From: Acanthaster planci
Taxonomy: Eukaryota; Echinodermata; Asteroidea; Valvatida; Acanthasteridae
Direction of reading: 5' to 3'
DNA length: 64,000 nucleotides
Assembly: GCF_001949145.1 (NCBI RefSeq)
Contig: NW_019091478.1
Coordinates: forward strand, 302,341-366,340
Below, piece by piece: positions 12,201-20,613 of this stretch; position 1 is the first letter of the stretch, and every line of letters begins with the position of its first letter. A model generated the notes under the pieces. The model was not told the DNA's origin. It saw nothing but the letters and a program-made list of their open reading frames with translations, and searched no databases. Made by a program: the position numbers and the translations under genes.

Positions 12201-15200
12201 TCTCGAAGTCGTGAAATTCTCCTGGGACGCGAAATGCCAAATGCTTTGAGAGATGAACGGCCAAAGCTATCGGGTAAAGTGGGCAAGTTACGGTAACTTA
12301 TGCACAGGGAGATCTTAAAACTATTCTCGAAACATACTTTACAGGCCTACCGGTCTTCGCCCTGTAATCCCCCCGTCAATTGACCGCCCATCCCGGCACA
12401 CCGTGGACCGAATTAGTGGTCTTTAAAGGTTAGTGCTCGGGGGTCTGAGTTTCCCTTACTGTCCCCAATTGTCGACCACCCAGGGGTTTGTTATCAAATT
12501 TGTGCTGTCGGAATCGGGTACTTTTCTTCCTGGGGCCTTTTTAATCATTGAATTATGACCGTAGCTGTTTTTGACTGTAACTTACGGCACAAACCTGAAG
12601 TATTCTTCCAAGTAAACTGATTTCATATTGCCTGGTGCCATAAATATACACAAATACAAAAAAATCACAAAATAAAGGAAAATAAAACTGAAATGTAAAT
12701 AACGCGAATTGGCACCATGGAATTAAAGGGCTTGACGCTCTGAAACTTAAAATATCCTCGGTCTCATGAGTTCATTAAACAAAGTAATGTGTTTAGTATA
12801 GTTCCTATAATCATTCAGCAATTCCGACGGAAACAAACCACTCCAGTAATGTAACGTATATATATCTTTTGGTGCTGAGGACATTGAAATACCAATCTTC
12901 AAACATTCTGCTTGCATTCTGCTTGACGTTGTCAACAGTTTTTGCGAGAAATGATTCAGCAAGGGCCTTGCGACTGATTCGCTCCATCGAAAAAACTTAC
13001 AAATTATTTGTCATTCTTAAAAATTTGATTTGATAAGCTCAGTAGTGCTTATTTTATTTTAAGAGAACTAGTCATGTCCATTTCAGGCATGTCAAAGTAA
13101 CTGTAGTTGATAGGTGTTCTTTCTTTTGGGTTGGGCCGACTTTGTAAATGAAAAAAAATACTTTAAGGTAATACGTTAAAAAGAACAAAAGAAACTTTGC
13201 GCGCGGAAAGTATTCCATTGGGACAAGAAATTTGTCGTCCGTCCCTCTCAATCTGAAGGGGAAAAATAGGCTAAATCAGCATTGTGGCAGTCATCGAATT
13301 AAGACGCAGAATCTTCTCACGACGCTTCCCCTCAGGGAAACCAGCATAGCTGGCACTCCAACGGGGCATAAAAAGGCCGAAATGTGGACCACTAGACTCT
13401 TGTCTCCAGTAAAGTCAAACCACAAATACGATATGCATCTGTGCATTTCTGTTGATTTATTCTGGTAGCAGTATGGTACTGTGTGCCATCCATCTGGCTA
13501 TTGAGATATTGAGCTGACTTTGGGAAGGACCAGTGCCACACTTCTGGGCACAGAAGAAACATTTCACGTTCAGGCTGTCTTTCTATTCATCGGATTTGGC
13601 AGGGTCGGTTGGCTGTAAAGTATCCGAAAATAAAACCTTGACAATTTTGTTTCCATTCATACGAAATTATCCAACCAGGATTGAAGAATGAAATAGCCTA
13701 CCAGGGCATACTTTCAAAACATACAACCAGTGATCGGAATGTCACATATTGTGATTGTTGGTGAAGTTCACTCAAAATACTGTATTGGGGGACAGTTTTC
13801 ATTGACCCCCAGAGTAGTACAATACACGGTGTTGGGAAACTAATAGGGATTTTCTGTATGAAAGAAAAATCAAAATCGATTAAAACAAGTAATCCTATAT
13901 ATCGCGGTCTTTATCACACGCCAATGAATCTGCAAAACAGTTCACATGGGGCTGCTTCGCTTGAAAATAACTAATTCGTTCGCTGTTGACCGCCACAACC
14001 AACTGGACGTTCTCCACTGGTCATTTAAGCGTAAATCGACCATAGCTTCCTTTCTCTATGAATCCACCAGTCAGGGCCTAACTGGACATTGACTTATTGC
14101 CCAATTTGCTCTCACCAGTCATTTATACTGATGTAAATGATTTGGTTGAACCGCTGATCGTGAGGCCATCAGCAAGACACGCAGAAGGCAAGGAGAACCC
14201 TGCCGTCTGAAACCAATTGTGTCCCGGTGAATATTTACCTTGAATGCACCTTTTTCATTCGTAATGGTAACTGATCGACTAATGACAAGACACTGAGGAA
14301 GACGACAAGGAGCCGAAAAAACTTGGGGTCTTCATCTTCTGTGAGCATACACTACGGTTGCTGTAGCAGATGTTCATTTCTATTGCTACAGAATTTGTTC
14401 ATTTTAAAGAACTGCGTAAATAATGCACAAATTAAAGAGAGTGACCTTTTAGGAAACTAACAGATTTTCATGTTGAAATTCCGGTTCGGGAAATAAGATC
14501 AGAAGTTCGTCTATAAATATGTATGCATCTCAAAAAGTCCCGCCACCAATGAATCTATGATAATTTTTATGATGACTATGTCTGACCTGGTCTAACCCGG
14601 ACGTTCATGTTGTGCAGCACATGCCACGACTGGTTGTTATCGGACTAGCACATAGATGGGCAGTATCATAATGTGTCTGCTGCCACCAACCGTTCCAATA
14701 ATGTAGTCAGCTTTTTCCCCTCTGCTCTCGCAGGTCACGCATCTCATGATAACGAGGCCGCCTCATTTCGACTACTCGCCCGGAGACTACTTGTTTCTGA
14801 ACATTCCCGAAATTGCTAAGCACGAGTGGCACCCGTTTACAATCAGCAGCGCTCCAGAACAGCCCGGTAGGTATTGTGAATCTACAAAAGCTTACTTAGC
14901 TCGGAGACATAAATAGCTTAATAAGCAAAATAATAGTAATAATAATAATAATAAATAATAATAAAATAAAAAAAACTAAAACATTTTGCTCTCAGATGAT
15001 TGTTGCTAGCGAGTTAAGCAACATTTTTCAGCTTAGCTGCACTGTCAGGTTTAATCACATTAAATTTTTGCAAGTGCCCGTGGCAGCTTTTATAGGCTGA
15101 CTTACGAGACAAGGACTTAGAGGCGTAAGTTTGAAGAATTATCAAGAAATTAGTGTAAGAAAAGAAGACAATAATGTGGAAGATTGAGGGTTTTATAACA

Positions 15201-18200
15201 ATGCACCAGATTGGATTTGAACCCGGGCCCCCTCAGGAAGAAGGGAATGATAGCCCCACACCACCGGTGTGACCAAGTGGGTGACAAAAAATCATGACAC
15301 CGTCTCTTTTGCTTCTGCCCATCCCAGACTTCACAAACACCTACAGCCTAACTAAAACACTACCTCACAATTTTTCTTCGCGCGCAGACACCTTATCGCT
15401 ACACATCCGATCGGCCGGCAACTGGACGAACAAGCTGTACAGCTTCTTCGAAGAGCGGCACAAGCGCAACCGCCAGCAGTCCATCCGCAACAGGTCTCGG
15501 CGGGCCAACGGCAGCACGTCGACGGAGAAGGCCGGCGAGGACGACTCGGTGTGCCTGGATGTGCCCCCCAGCCCACCCTCGGATTCCTACCGGTACCGCC
15601 CGGGCGGGGAGAAGGTGATGAGCCGGCAGCCGGTGACCAAGAGCATGAGTTGGGTCAGTTTGGGGCGATATATCCCCTGGGAACAATAAACTGACAGCAA
15701 TGAAAACACACCACTGTTTTTTTTTAATTTAGTTTTGTTTTTACCAATCAACACAGCAGCAATTAATGACTAAACAATACCAGGAGACACTGATGAAATT
15801 GCAGGTGGCTGATCAAACATCCCGCCACAATTCCTGGGAAACAGTAGAATTTGTATTTTTTAAGTAACACTGTAACTAACAAATAATGTATGGTGTGTTT
15901 CCATTGACTTTCAGTGAAGTACCGATAATCTTTGCAAAGGTTTCTGTTGTTCTCTTCAGGGAGTTAAGTAATCTATCCAGAGAGACAATGAATGAAGTCC
16001 AATACTTCAATTTGAAAATTAAGTCATTGAATATAAATACTTTAATAAGATAAATGCTACCCCTATAAGATTCGGGTTATTTCCGACCATCCCACAGCTT
16101 GGGGGAGGAGTCTGTCCCCCCAAGAACTTGGTTGTCCAATGTTGGATATTGTTTTAAAGCTTGGCATCCATATAAAGACACTCCTCATCAGTGTAAAATG
16201 TGGTGATACCAGAAAACACTTTCGAGGGGGTGAAATATGACTTTGTTCGCGCGCCTTCTTTATGAAGTATCAAGTCGCCATACCTCCCTGCTCTGTAGAT
16301 GGGCTACGACTTTTAGCCAATCTTAGCGTGTGCATGGCCTCAGCTGTCTGCCTTGAGCAGAAGCACCTCCTTATCGGCTGAAAAGAGCCATGTTGGTCGG
16401 GAGTATTCATTTTGTTGATAGCTATGCGAACGTAACGTGTGCATTTCCTACTCGTTCGTGTACCAGCGAAGTTCAATTTTGACCAAAGGAGCCTCCGCTG
16501 CTGACAAAAAAATTGCGTCCTCTCTTGGTCCAGCTCGGGGCTCATAATACAGAAGTTTTACCATTAGGTTGATTGAAACACAAGACAAGTTCTGCTCTCA
16601 CAGCCACTTTCTACATTTCATATCGACAAAATCTTCAAGGGCACGGTCACGCGAGTATCAACACTTCATTAAATTCTGACACAACAGACCTTACCGTCAC
16701 GACACTTCACAAACGTACCATGGATCCATGCTTTTCCTCGTGTTATGAACCCTAGTCGACCCATCAGCAGTCTTTGTAGACTTTAAATCTTATCTCTGAA
16801 TTCTGCCCAAAAGGTCACTTTAGGCATTGGGCCCTGTGCTTTGCGCATCATAACTTGCTTTGCACATCTCTTGCTTGCAGAGCGACAAGAACGGGAAGAC
16901 TGCGACGTACGTGGAGGTTTCAACAGGAAAAAAGCATTCCAACGGCAAACACAGGAAGCTGAAGAGGCACCCGGCGGAGGAAAGGATTGAGGTTAGACCA
17001 GGCTAAGATGGGATTCGAACCCACCTTAATTTTAAGACAGACACCAGAAGAGTAGTAAGATGGGTTATGACTTACTGCTCAATTTTTGGCACACTCTCTT
17101 CTTTAAAAAAATTCTTTATCATTAAGCTTAGTGCAGTTCCATTTTCGGTCCCAGAAAACATCAAACTGAATAAAAGGTTTGGGATTTTTCCTTCATTTGG
17201 AATGTTTCCAAAAGTAGGCTGAAATGTCTGTGGTCATCCTGAAGCCATATATGCCCAGCCAAAACTTGGGAAAGCGTGCTTGTGCGAAAATGGTACCAAC
17301 CGGTGAGTTGCTTTCGTTAAAACCATGATGATGTAACTGGGGAATCTGGCCCAAACTATCCACACCCTGCAGGTTTTCATTAACGGGCCGTATGGCACAG
17401 CCACCCGGGCGATCTTCCGGGCCGAGCACGCTGTACTCATCGGGGCAGGCATCGGCGTGACCCCCTTCGCCTCCATCCTTCAGTCAATCATGCTGCGGTG
17501 CCGCACCAACCAGCAGACGTGTCCCAACTGCCACCACGAATGGATCGGGAGTGTACCGGAGCACGTCATGCGCATCAAAAAGGTAAGTATAATAGACCGG
17601 TTTTTCCTTCAAACAACTGCTGCACTCGGCGATACAACTGTGCTCTATACTACAACCTAATTAGGAGAGAGAAAAAATCCGACTCTTTTCCACCTCGAGC
17701 AGAAGCACCCCCTCATCGGTTGAATAGAGCCATATGGTCGGCAGTACTCATTTTGTTGGTTGCGACGCGCCCACAACGCGTGAATTTCATAGTCGTTCGT
17801 GAACCAGCCTACCTAACTCCTACCTAAGGAGCTTGCGTTGCTAGGAAATTGCGCCCTCTCTTGGTCCAGCTCGAAGCTCCTGGACAACAAAACTGTGCTT
17901 TCATGTATCATCGACAAGATACACCCATTGCGAAAAGTCCAAAACAAAATAATATACCGTGTCTCTCTTCAAGGACAAAGACATACTGGCCACTCGAAAG
18001 TACCCATTTATTGTCACATTGAACCTCGTCAATATTGTCATTTTTAAAAAACTCGCCATCAAGCTTCATCAGCATGACGGTTGTTAGAGACATGCCGAGA
18101 AATAAACCTGTTCGATCGCTTCAAGAGGGACTCAGGCTACGGAGCCCTTTTTGGGACTTGAGCCAAGTTCTCAGAAGTGCGGCCAATAGGCTGTCGGCCT

Positions 18201-19482
18201 CAGTTGAAATGTATATAGCTGAAGAAGTCAGGTTGGTGAAGCGGTACTTTGCTCTTTCACCCACGAGACTGGATCGACTCCCAACCAATCTGACCGGGTC
18301 CAGAGTATACGTATCTCCACCGGGCCTTGCTTTTCGTAGAGTAATGTCTCCCACCTCCTCTAAACTGAAGACTTAATCATCTTCTCTACAAATTTCTTTG
18401 CGCTTGCGAGCTGAATATCCGTGGGCGATTTTCTTTGTAACGGGTCGTGGTTTTATTACCTGAAAATACTATTATCGATTTGGGGTATTGGCTGTCTGTT
18501 GACAGGTCGACTTCATCTGGATTAACCGTAACCAGAAAGCCTTCGAGTGGTTTGTCCGGCTGCTGACCCAGCTGGAGCTGCAGCAGGCCGGCATGTCCGA
18601 GCGTTTCCTGGACATGCACATGTTCATGACGGCGGCCCTGGGCAAGACGGACATGAAGGGGGTCGGCCTCCAGATGGCGCTGGACATCATGCACAGCAAG
18701 GGCAACAAGGACATGATAACGGGGCTGAAGACTCGCACGCAGCCGGGGAGACCCGACTGGGATAAGGTAATACTGAACGGGGGGAAATGGGAATTGATAA
18801 TCGTGCTCCAACCTTAAAGAGCAGAGTTTGGGAATTTTTTCATTATGTCATTTCCCTTCCTTCCAGAAGTGTTTAAGAAGCCCCAAGAGATCAAGAACTT
18901 TCCCTCAACTCACAGAAAGGCCAGAAAAGGTCACATAAAACTATTCGAAATTTTCTTGGCTCCACGTACCCAAGGAAAAAAATCACCCCCGGAAAGTTGT
19001 TTACAGATCAGCCCTTGCCTTACTAGAAAAGAGAATTGGCTGACTGGCATTGGGTATACGACTCGACTGGGGAATTCCTGTAAGGACACCAGACAGAGAT
19101 TGAAGCCCAACTGCATTCAGACAAAAAACTGAATTGGACCAGACAGCTGGACTACAGAGGCCGAAACAGTGAACCGTTGAACCCCCTGCATATTTCGGAA
19201 AGTTCTCATCAAACGGTTCATCAAGACAGCCCATGAAAACCGTTAAAGTGCGTTTCTTAAAAATGTTAATGATGAACTGACGACCCCAACGCTTGTTCCA
19301 AATTCTGACACAGTTCACTTTTGTTTTGGTGTTCCTTGCTATTTCCACAGCTTTTTGCCGACATTGCGGGACAGAGGAAGGGTAAAGTTCAAGTGTTTTT
19401 CTGCGGCTCGCCCATCCTTGGCAAGACGATCAAGGCCATGTGCGAAAAGTTCAAGTTCCACTTCCACAAGGAAAACTTCTAG
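137..19482 (+). CDS. NOX5: NADPH oxidase 5 (calcium-activated, superoxide-generating), 13 exons, complete
   Basis: The enzyme carries electrons from cytosolic NADPH through FAD and two haems across the membrane to O2, making superoxide; calcium binding to its N-terminal EF-hands switches it on without p47/p67-type subunits. Exons: 137-280, 3008-3158, 4715-4925, 5292-5491, 5995-6195, 7476-7666, 10293-10484, 14734-14866, 15388-15653, 16881-16991, 17373-17582, 18506-18766, 19351-19482. All introns are GT-AG and every phase matches, giving 2403 nt (800 residues plus TAG). Visible in order: EF-hand region (about 22-151), six TM helices (about 202-405) with haem His pairs H280/H294 and H372/H385, FAD motif HPFTISS (463-469), NADPH motifs GPYG (605-608) and GAGIGVTPF (624-632), and terminal ENF. 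A linker of about 100 residues (about 489-600) is longer than in human NOX5 and explains most of the extra length. Met137 is the first in-frame Met after an in-frame TAA at 95-97. Its Kozak context is only fair (T at -3, G at +4), and noncoding 5' exons may lie outside the window. Confidence 0.97.
305..489 (+). repeat. Dispersed ~180 bp repeat family A, copy 1
   Basis: It begins near CTGGACCAAGAGAGGGCGC and ends near GGGGGTGCTTCTGCTCGAG. The same sequence recurs at 16355-16540, 17695-17873, 19898-20071, 50322-50414, 51206-51303 and 30665-30710. This copy starts 24 bases after the exon 1 donor of NOX5. No coding capacity and no clear terminal inverted repeat, so it could be a SINE or a MITE. 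Confidence 0.85.
1585..2555 (-). mobile_element. Inverted-repeat element carrying a nested LINE
   Basis: Read on the minus strand: an arm from about 2555 down to 2440, an inserted LINE (2439-1731), a middle segment (1730-1656), and a reversed copy of the arm (about 1655-1585). The arm contains ACTGTTGCTATACCTCG-like sequence. The related copy at 38946-39133 has the arm and middle segment joined directly, which marks the LINE as a later insertion. Confidence 0.75.
1731..2439 (+). mobile_element. 5'-truncated LINE: reverse transcriptase C-terminal domain
   Basis: The open frame runs to TAA at 2122-2124. Residues from PTNLSKLINLQKKAVRII onward match the C-terminal region of CR1/jockey-like LINE polyproteins: HR..LL.ELKYLSI, then ALFMYKFKNNL, then HKYNTRSS, then GPKLWNTLPSSLR. 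The apparent ORF extends upstream to 1585, but about its first 50 residues come from the host element and are not LINE protein. The 3' end is a short (TGAT)n tail at about 2412-2439, as many LINEs have. The 5' truncation makes it inactive. Confidence 0.85.
3008..3158 (+). CDS. NOX5: NOX5 exon 2: canonical EF-hand 2 and start of EF-hand 3
   Basis: Residues 49-98 plus the first base of codon 99. Acceptor is TTGACAG, donor GTGGGT. Loop DADNSGTISLDE (60-71) has all the canonical calcium ligands. The third loop begins here (DVD) and is cut by the intron after its third residue. The exon opens FFAKRFFALF, a stretch strongly conserved in NOX5. Confidence 0.95.
3159..4714 (+). other. NOX5 intron 2 (1.6 kb)
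   Basis: It contains an antisense coding-like relic at 3824-4110 and otherwise AT-rich DNA. I see no other feature in it. Confidence 0.7.
3824..4110 (-). pseudogene. Degenerate antisense coding-like relic, unidentified
   Basis: On the minus strand one frame reads RALYLTLQSIFLDNSMECDL, a stop, then KPVRHCMEISKMT. A frame change leads to SSRHVARYDYMKDHVRAF and VDKDIEFVSQTPSAQIIA before TAA (3824-3826). Residue composition looks protein-like across the frame change, and the stretch is GC-richer than its surroundings. I do not recognise the family; it could be a processed pseudogene or a transposase piece. Confidence 0.35.
4715..4925 (+). CDS. NOX5: NOX5 exon 3: rest of EF-hand 3 and EF-hand 4
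   Basis: Residues 99-168 plus two bases of codon 169. The third loop is completed as DVDGSGQIDHEE (96-107) and the fourth is DEDGSGAISFDE (140-151); both are canonical. The exon ends in the conserved PDVMENMTI stretch that joins the calcium module to the membrane domain. Donor is GTAGAA. Confidence 0.95.
5150..5255 (-). repeat. MITE family B, partial copy in NOX5 intron 3
   Basis: It contains CCTATTGGTCGAAGAG and, further on, a decayed form of the terminal repeat (CAGTAATGACCTCTGATT). The full element is at 54895-55060 and another partial copy is at 29871-29985. Confidence 0.6.
5292..5491 (+). CDS. NOX5: NOX5 exon 4: cytosolic neck and TM1
   Basis: Residues 169-235 plus one base of codon 236. 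A basic, proline-containing neck (KPPEDQPKTRMRMPR) precedes the first membrane helix, about 202-220 (KVIFVIAYCLLNAALF). Acceptor is TTACAG, donor GTAGGT. Confidence 0.95.
5995..6195 (+). CDS. NOX5: NOX5 exon 5: TM2-TM3 with first haem histidine pair
   Basis: Residues 236-302 plus one base of codon 303. It contains the conserved RGCGQCLNLN start, TM2 (about 247-262), and TM3 with H280 and H294. Their spacing of 14 is the canonical His-X13-His of the NOX/ferric reductase haem core. Donor is GTGAGA. Confidence 0.96.
6196..7475 (+). other. NOX5 intron 5 (1.3 kb), no feature seen
   Basis: AT-rich sequence with homopolymer runs. Short chance ORFs only; no repeat family or gene recognised. Confidence 0.7.
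7476..7666 (+). CDS. NOX5: NOX5 exon 6: extracellular loop and TM4
   Basis: Residues 303-366, ending in phase 0. The acceptor AACCAG is poor in pyrimidines but is the one that keeps the phase (G plus TA gives Val303). It carries the loop between TM3 and TM4 with a possible glycosylation site (NNT, 314-316), TM4 (about 337-356) and the RRSGNFQ cytosolic turn that matches the family. Donor is GTGAGT. Confidence 0.93.
8370..8401. repeat. Short near-perfect hairpin
   Basis: GTGTTGATTAAGCCG is followed after TT by CGGCTTGATCAACAC. The arms pair over 15 positions with one mismatch. No gene context beyond NOX5 intron 6. Confidence 0.7.
10065..10230. mobile_element. Palindromic MITE family C, copy 1 (full length)
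   Basis: Two arms of about 70 bases are reverse complements of each other. The left starts TTCACAATAGTGCGCCTCC and the right ends GGAGGCGCACTATTGTGAA, around a short loop. Copies lie at 57383-57551 (full) and 30721-31234 (expanded). This copy ends about 60 bases before the NOX5 exon 7 acceptor, so it occupies the zone where a branch point is expected. It has no coding capacity. Confidence 0.9.
10293..10484 (+). CDS. NOX5: NOX5 exon 7: TM5-TM6 with second haem histidine pair
   Basis: Residues 367-430, phase 0 at both ends. FYWTHLMYIFF leads to H372 and H385 (His-X12-His), then HGPRFWYW and TM6 (about 389-405). The upstream flank is unusual: a ~160 bp hairpin repeat (10065-10230) ends about 60 bases before the acceptor. 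The donor GTAAGA is followed by a short (GA)n run. Confidence 0.96.
10485..14733 (+). other. NOX5 intron 7 (4.2 kb), no gene seen
   Basis: A (GA)n run sits just after the donor and a (TG)n/G run at about 10913-10935. The rest is AT-rich with only short chance ORFs. No repeat shared with other parts of the window was found. Confidence 0.65.
14734..14866 (+). CDS. NOX5: NOX5 exon 8: FAD-binding domain
   Basis: Residues 431-474 plus one base of codon 475. It has the PGDY stretch and the FAD-contacting HPFTISS motif (463-469) followed by APEQP. Acceptor is CTCGCAG, donor GTAGGT. The intron before it is the longest in the gene, about 4.2 kb. Confidence 0.96.
14930..14985. repeat. (AAT)n microsatellite
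   Basis: Imperfect run of AAT/ATA units ending in an A-rich stretch, inside NOX5 intron 8. Confidence 0.9.
15205..15285 (-). repeat. tRNA-related SINE remnant
   Basis: On the minus strand it has a B-box-like GGTTCAAATCC preceded by GGTGTGGGGCTATCATTCCC, laid out like a tRNA-derived SINE head. It lies in NOX5 intron 8, about 100 bases before exon 9. Too decayed to be a working tRNA. Confidence 0.4.
15388..15653 (+). CDS. NOX5: NOX5 exon 9: end of FAD domain and basic low-complexity linker
   Basis: Residues 475-563, phase 0 end. HIRSAGNWTNKLY matches the family. From about residue 489 the sequence becomes a Ser/Arg/Pro-rich linker (SIRNRSRR, PPSPPSDSYRYRPGGEK). It is GC-rich, contrasting with the AT-rich introns around it. 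The donor GTCAGT is weaker than most but keeps the frame to exon 10. Human NOX5 has a shorter linker here that carries its polybasic region. Confidence 0.9.
16355..16540 (-). repeat. Dispersed repeat family A, copy 2
   Basis: Reverse orientation of the copy at 305-489, nearly full length, in NOX5 intron 9 (15654-16880). It runs from GAGCAGAAGCACC to CTCTTGGTCCAGCTCG. The remainder of that intron is AT-rich with nothing recognised. Confidence 0.85.
16881..16991 (+). CDS. NOX5: NOX5 exon 10: polybasic linker
   Basis: Residues 564-600, exactly 37 codons with phase 0 ends, so it could be skipped without breaking the frame. It is lysine/arginine/histidine-rich (KKHSNGKHRKLKRHP). I infer a role like the lipid-binding polybasic region of vertebrate NOX5. 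Acceptor is CTTGCAG, donor GTTAGA. Confidence 0.85.
17373..17582 (+). CDS. NOX5: NOX5 exon 11: NADPH-binding domain, first half
   Basis: Residues 601-670, phase 0 at both ends. FINGPYGT (602-609) and VLIGAGIGVTPFASIL (from 621) are the pyrophosphate and nicotinamide motifs. TCPNCHHEW is the Cys-rich segment characteristic of NOX5. Acceptor is CCTGCAG, donor GTAAGT. Confidence 0.96.
17695..17873 (-). repeat. Dispersed repeat family A, copy 3
   Basis: In NOX5 intron 11, from CGAGCAGAAGCACCCCC to CTCTTGGTCCAGCTCG. It shares the internal ATTTTGTTGGTTGCGACG-like block. The stretch 17874-18505 holds nothing I recognise. Confidence 0.85.
18506..18766 (+). CDS. NOX5: NOX5 exon 12: NADPH-binding domain, second half
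   Basis: Residues 671-757, phase 0. FIWINRNQKAFEWFVRLL is a strongly conserved block that in vertebrate NOX5 contains the calmodulin-binding helix. TRTQPGRPDWDK closes the exon. Acceptor is TTGACAG, donor GTAATA. Confidence 0.96.
19351..19482 (+). CDS. NOX5: NOX5 exon 13: C-terminus and stop
   Basis: Residues 758-800 and TAG. VQVFFCGSP (770-778) contains the conserved CGSP, and the protein ends KENF with the aromatic C-terminal residue required by the NOX fold. Acceptor is TTTCCACAG. Confidence 0.96.
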   Translation, partial: LFADIAGQRKGKVQVFFCGSPILGKTIKAMCEKFKFHFHKENF

Positions 19483-19565
19483 ACTGTTCGTCCCCTCTGA
19501 CAGTCCGAATCTCCCCCCCCGCCCCAGACGACGCGATGTTTGTTGATTTTTTATACCCACCGCAG

Positions 19566-19600
19566 GTCACGTGACCTAGTGGTCGCAAACGGCCTATTCT
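19566..19600 (+). repeat. Fragment of CACGTGAC MITE family D
   Basis: GTCACGTGACCTAGTGGTCG and the following CAAACGGCCTATTCT match the right arm of the element at 36616-36731. It starts 84 bases after the NOX5 stop, so it is probably within the 3' UTR. Confidence 0.6.
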
Positions 19601-19897
19601 AACGGAAATCGGCACGCCCCGCGAAATTTTGCGTTTGTGCATCAAGGCCCGTTCACACTTGGTGTTTGATCAAATCAGTCGCACTGTGAATTCGCGGAAG
19701 TTGAACACAATTTCTCCCCGACCAAAAATTTGCTGCAGATCTTTCTTGACGTCAAATTTGTGTCGCTTTTGCATTCACCTGTAGTATCTGAACCAGCTTT
19801 TAGGCAGAAACCTGCCCAATTTGCGAAAATCCTCATGTGACTTACGGACTTTCCACAATAGTGATAGCGCCGCAATGGAACAATCCAAGGCACCGCT

Positions 19898-20071
19898 TCA
19901 AGCAGAAGCAAACCCTCATCGGTTGCAAAGAGACGCTTTGGTCTGGGGGTAATCATTTCGTTGGTAGCAATGCGAATGCAACGCTCGCATTTCTTAGTCG
20001 TTCGTGAACCAGCGATGCGTAGTAACCAAACGAGTATCCGTTGCTGAGGATAGCGCCCCCTCTTGGTCCAA
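19898..20071 (-). repeat. Dispersed repeat family A, copy 4
   Basis: More diverged copy about 400 bases after the NOX5 stop. It keeps the CTCATCGGTTG, TCGTTGGTAGCAATGCGAA and CCCCCTCTTGGTCCAACT blocks. Confidence 0.8.
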
Positions 20072-20331
20072 CTGATGCCCTGAGGAATCGTTTAACGAAG
20101 TCAGCTCCTAACGAGACCGCTGTCTCCGTGCTGGTTTCCTGGAAGAGTCGCTCAGGGTTTAACAGAGGTTAATCTGTCTATCCCGCGGTGTGCGTTCGCT
20201 CATATGGTGACCTTGTTAACAGTTGCGCAGGAAACCACTTTGCCTCTTACCTGAGGACGTATGTTACCGCTCGTCTATTTATTAATATGGGCCTTAAGTC
20301 CATTAAGTTACGTCACATGTCCTTCGCAAGT

Positions 20332-20337
20332 AATAAA
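20332..20337 (+). other. Possible NOX5 polyadenylation signal
   Basis: AATAAA 850 bases downstream of the NOX5 stop, the first exact hexamer I noted on this strand. Transcript data would be needed to confirm it. Confidence 0.3.
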
Positions 20338-20447
20338 TCTTAAGCCTCAGTTGCAAGCCATTTAACTGAAATGTGACAGAAGCATTCTTCGTCACTGTTC
20401 GTCCTGTGAAGAAGGACTTGTGAAGGGGACTTATGACCGCATATAAA

Positions 20448-20613
20448 GCAAGATATGAGATGCAGAGTACCCCCACCTTTGTGTTGGTCAATGTTTGATC
20501 GGAATCTCAGGAATTCTCTACAGACATGGGGGGGGTATGTTAGGTATCAATACTCTAGGGTGTGCTTAGGGATTGGACATGTAGGGGGAGGTAACTTCCG
20601 TCCCATATCTTGC
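20448..20613. mobile_element. MITE family E, copy 1
   Basis: It opens GCAAGATATGAGATGCAGAG and closes TTCCGTCCCATATCTTGC, giving short imperfect inverted ends. The interior (ACATGGGGGG, then TAGGGATTGGACATG) is shared with 29474-29636. Confidence 0.65.

Noticed and set aside
15352-15686. Minus-strand ORFs over 15.35-15.69 kb
   Set aside because: Shadows of NOX5 exon 9.
18035-18376. 113-codon + strand ORF in NOX5 intron 11
   Set aside because: The NOX5 join from exon 11 to 12 is complete without it, and it has no recognised motif.
18386-18811. 141-codon minus-strand ORF
   Set aside because: It is antisense to NOX5 exon 12; the GC-rich coding exon keeps the opposite frame open.
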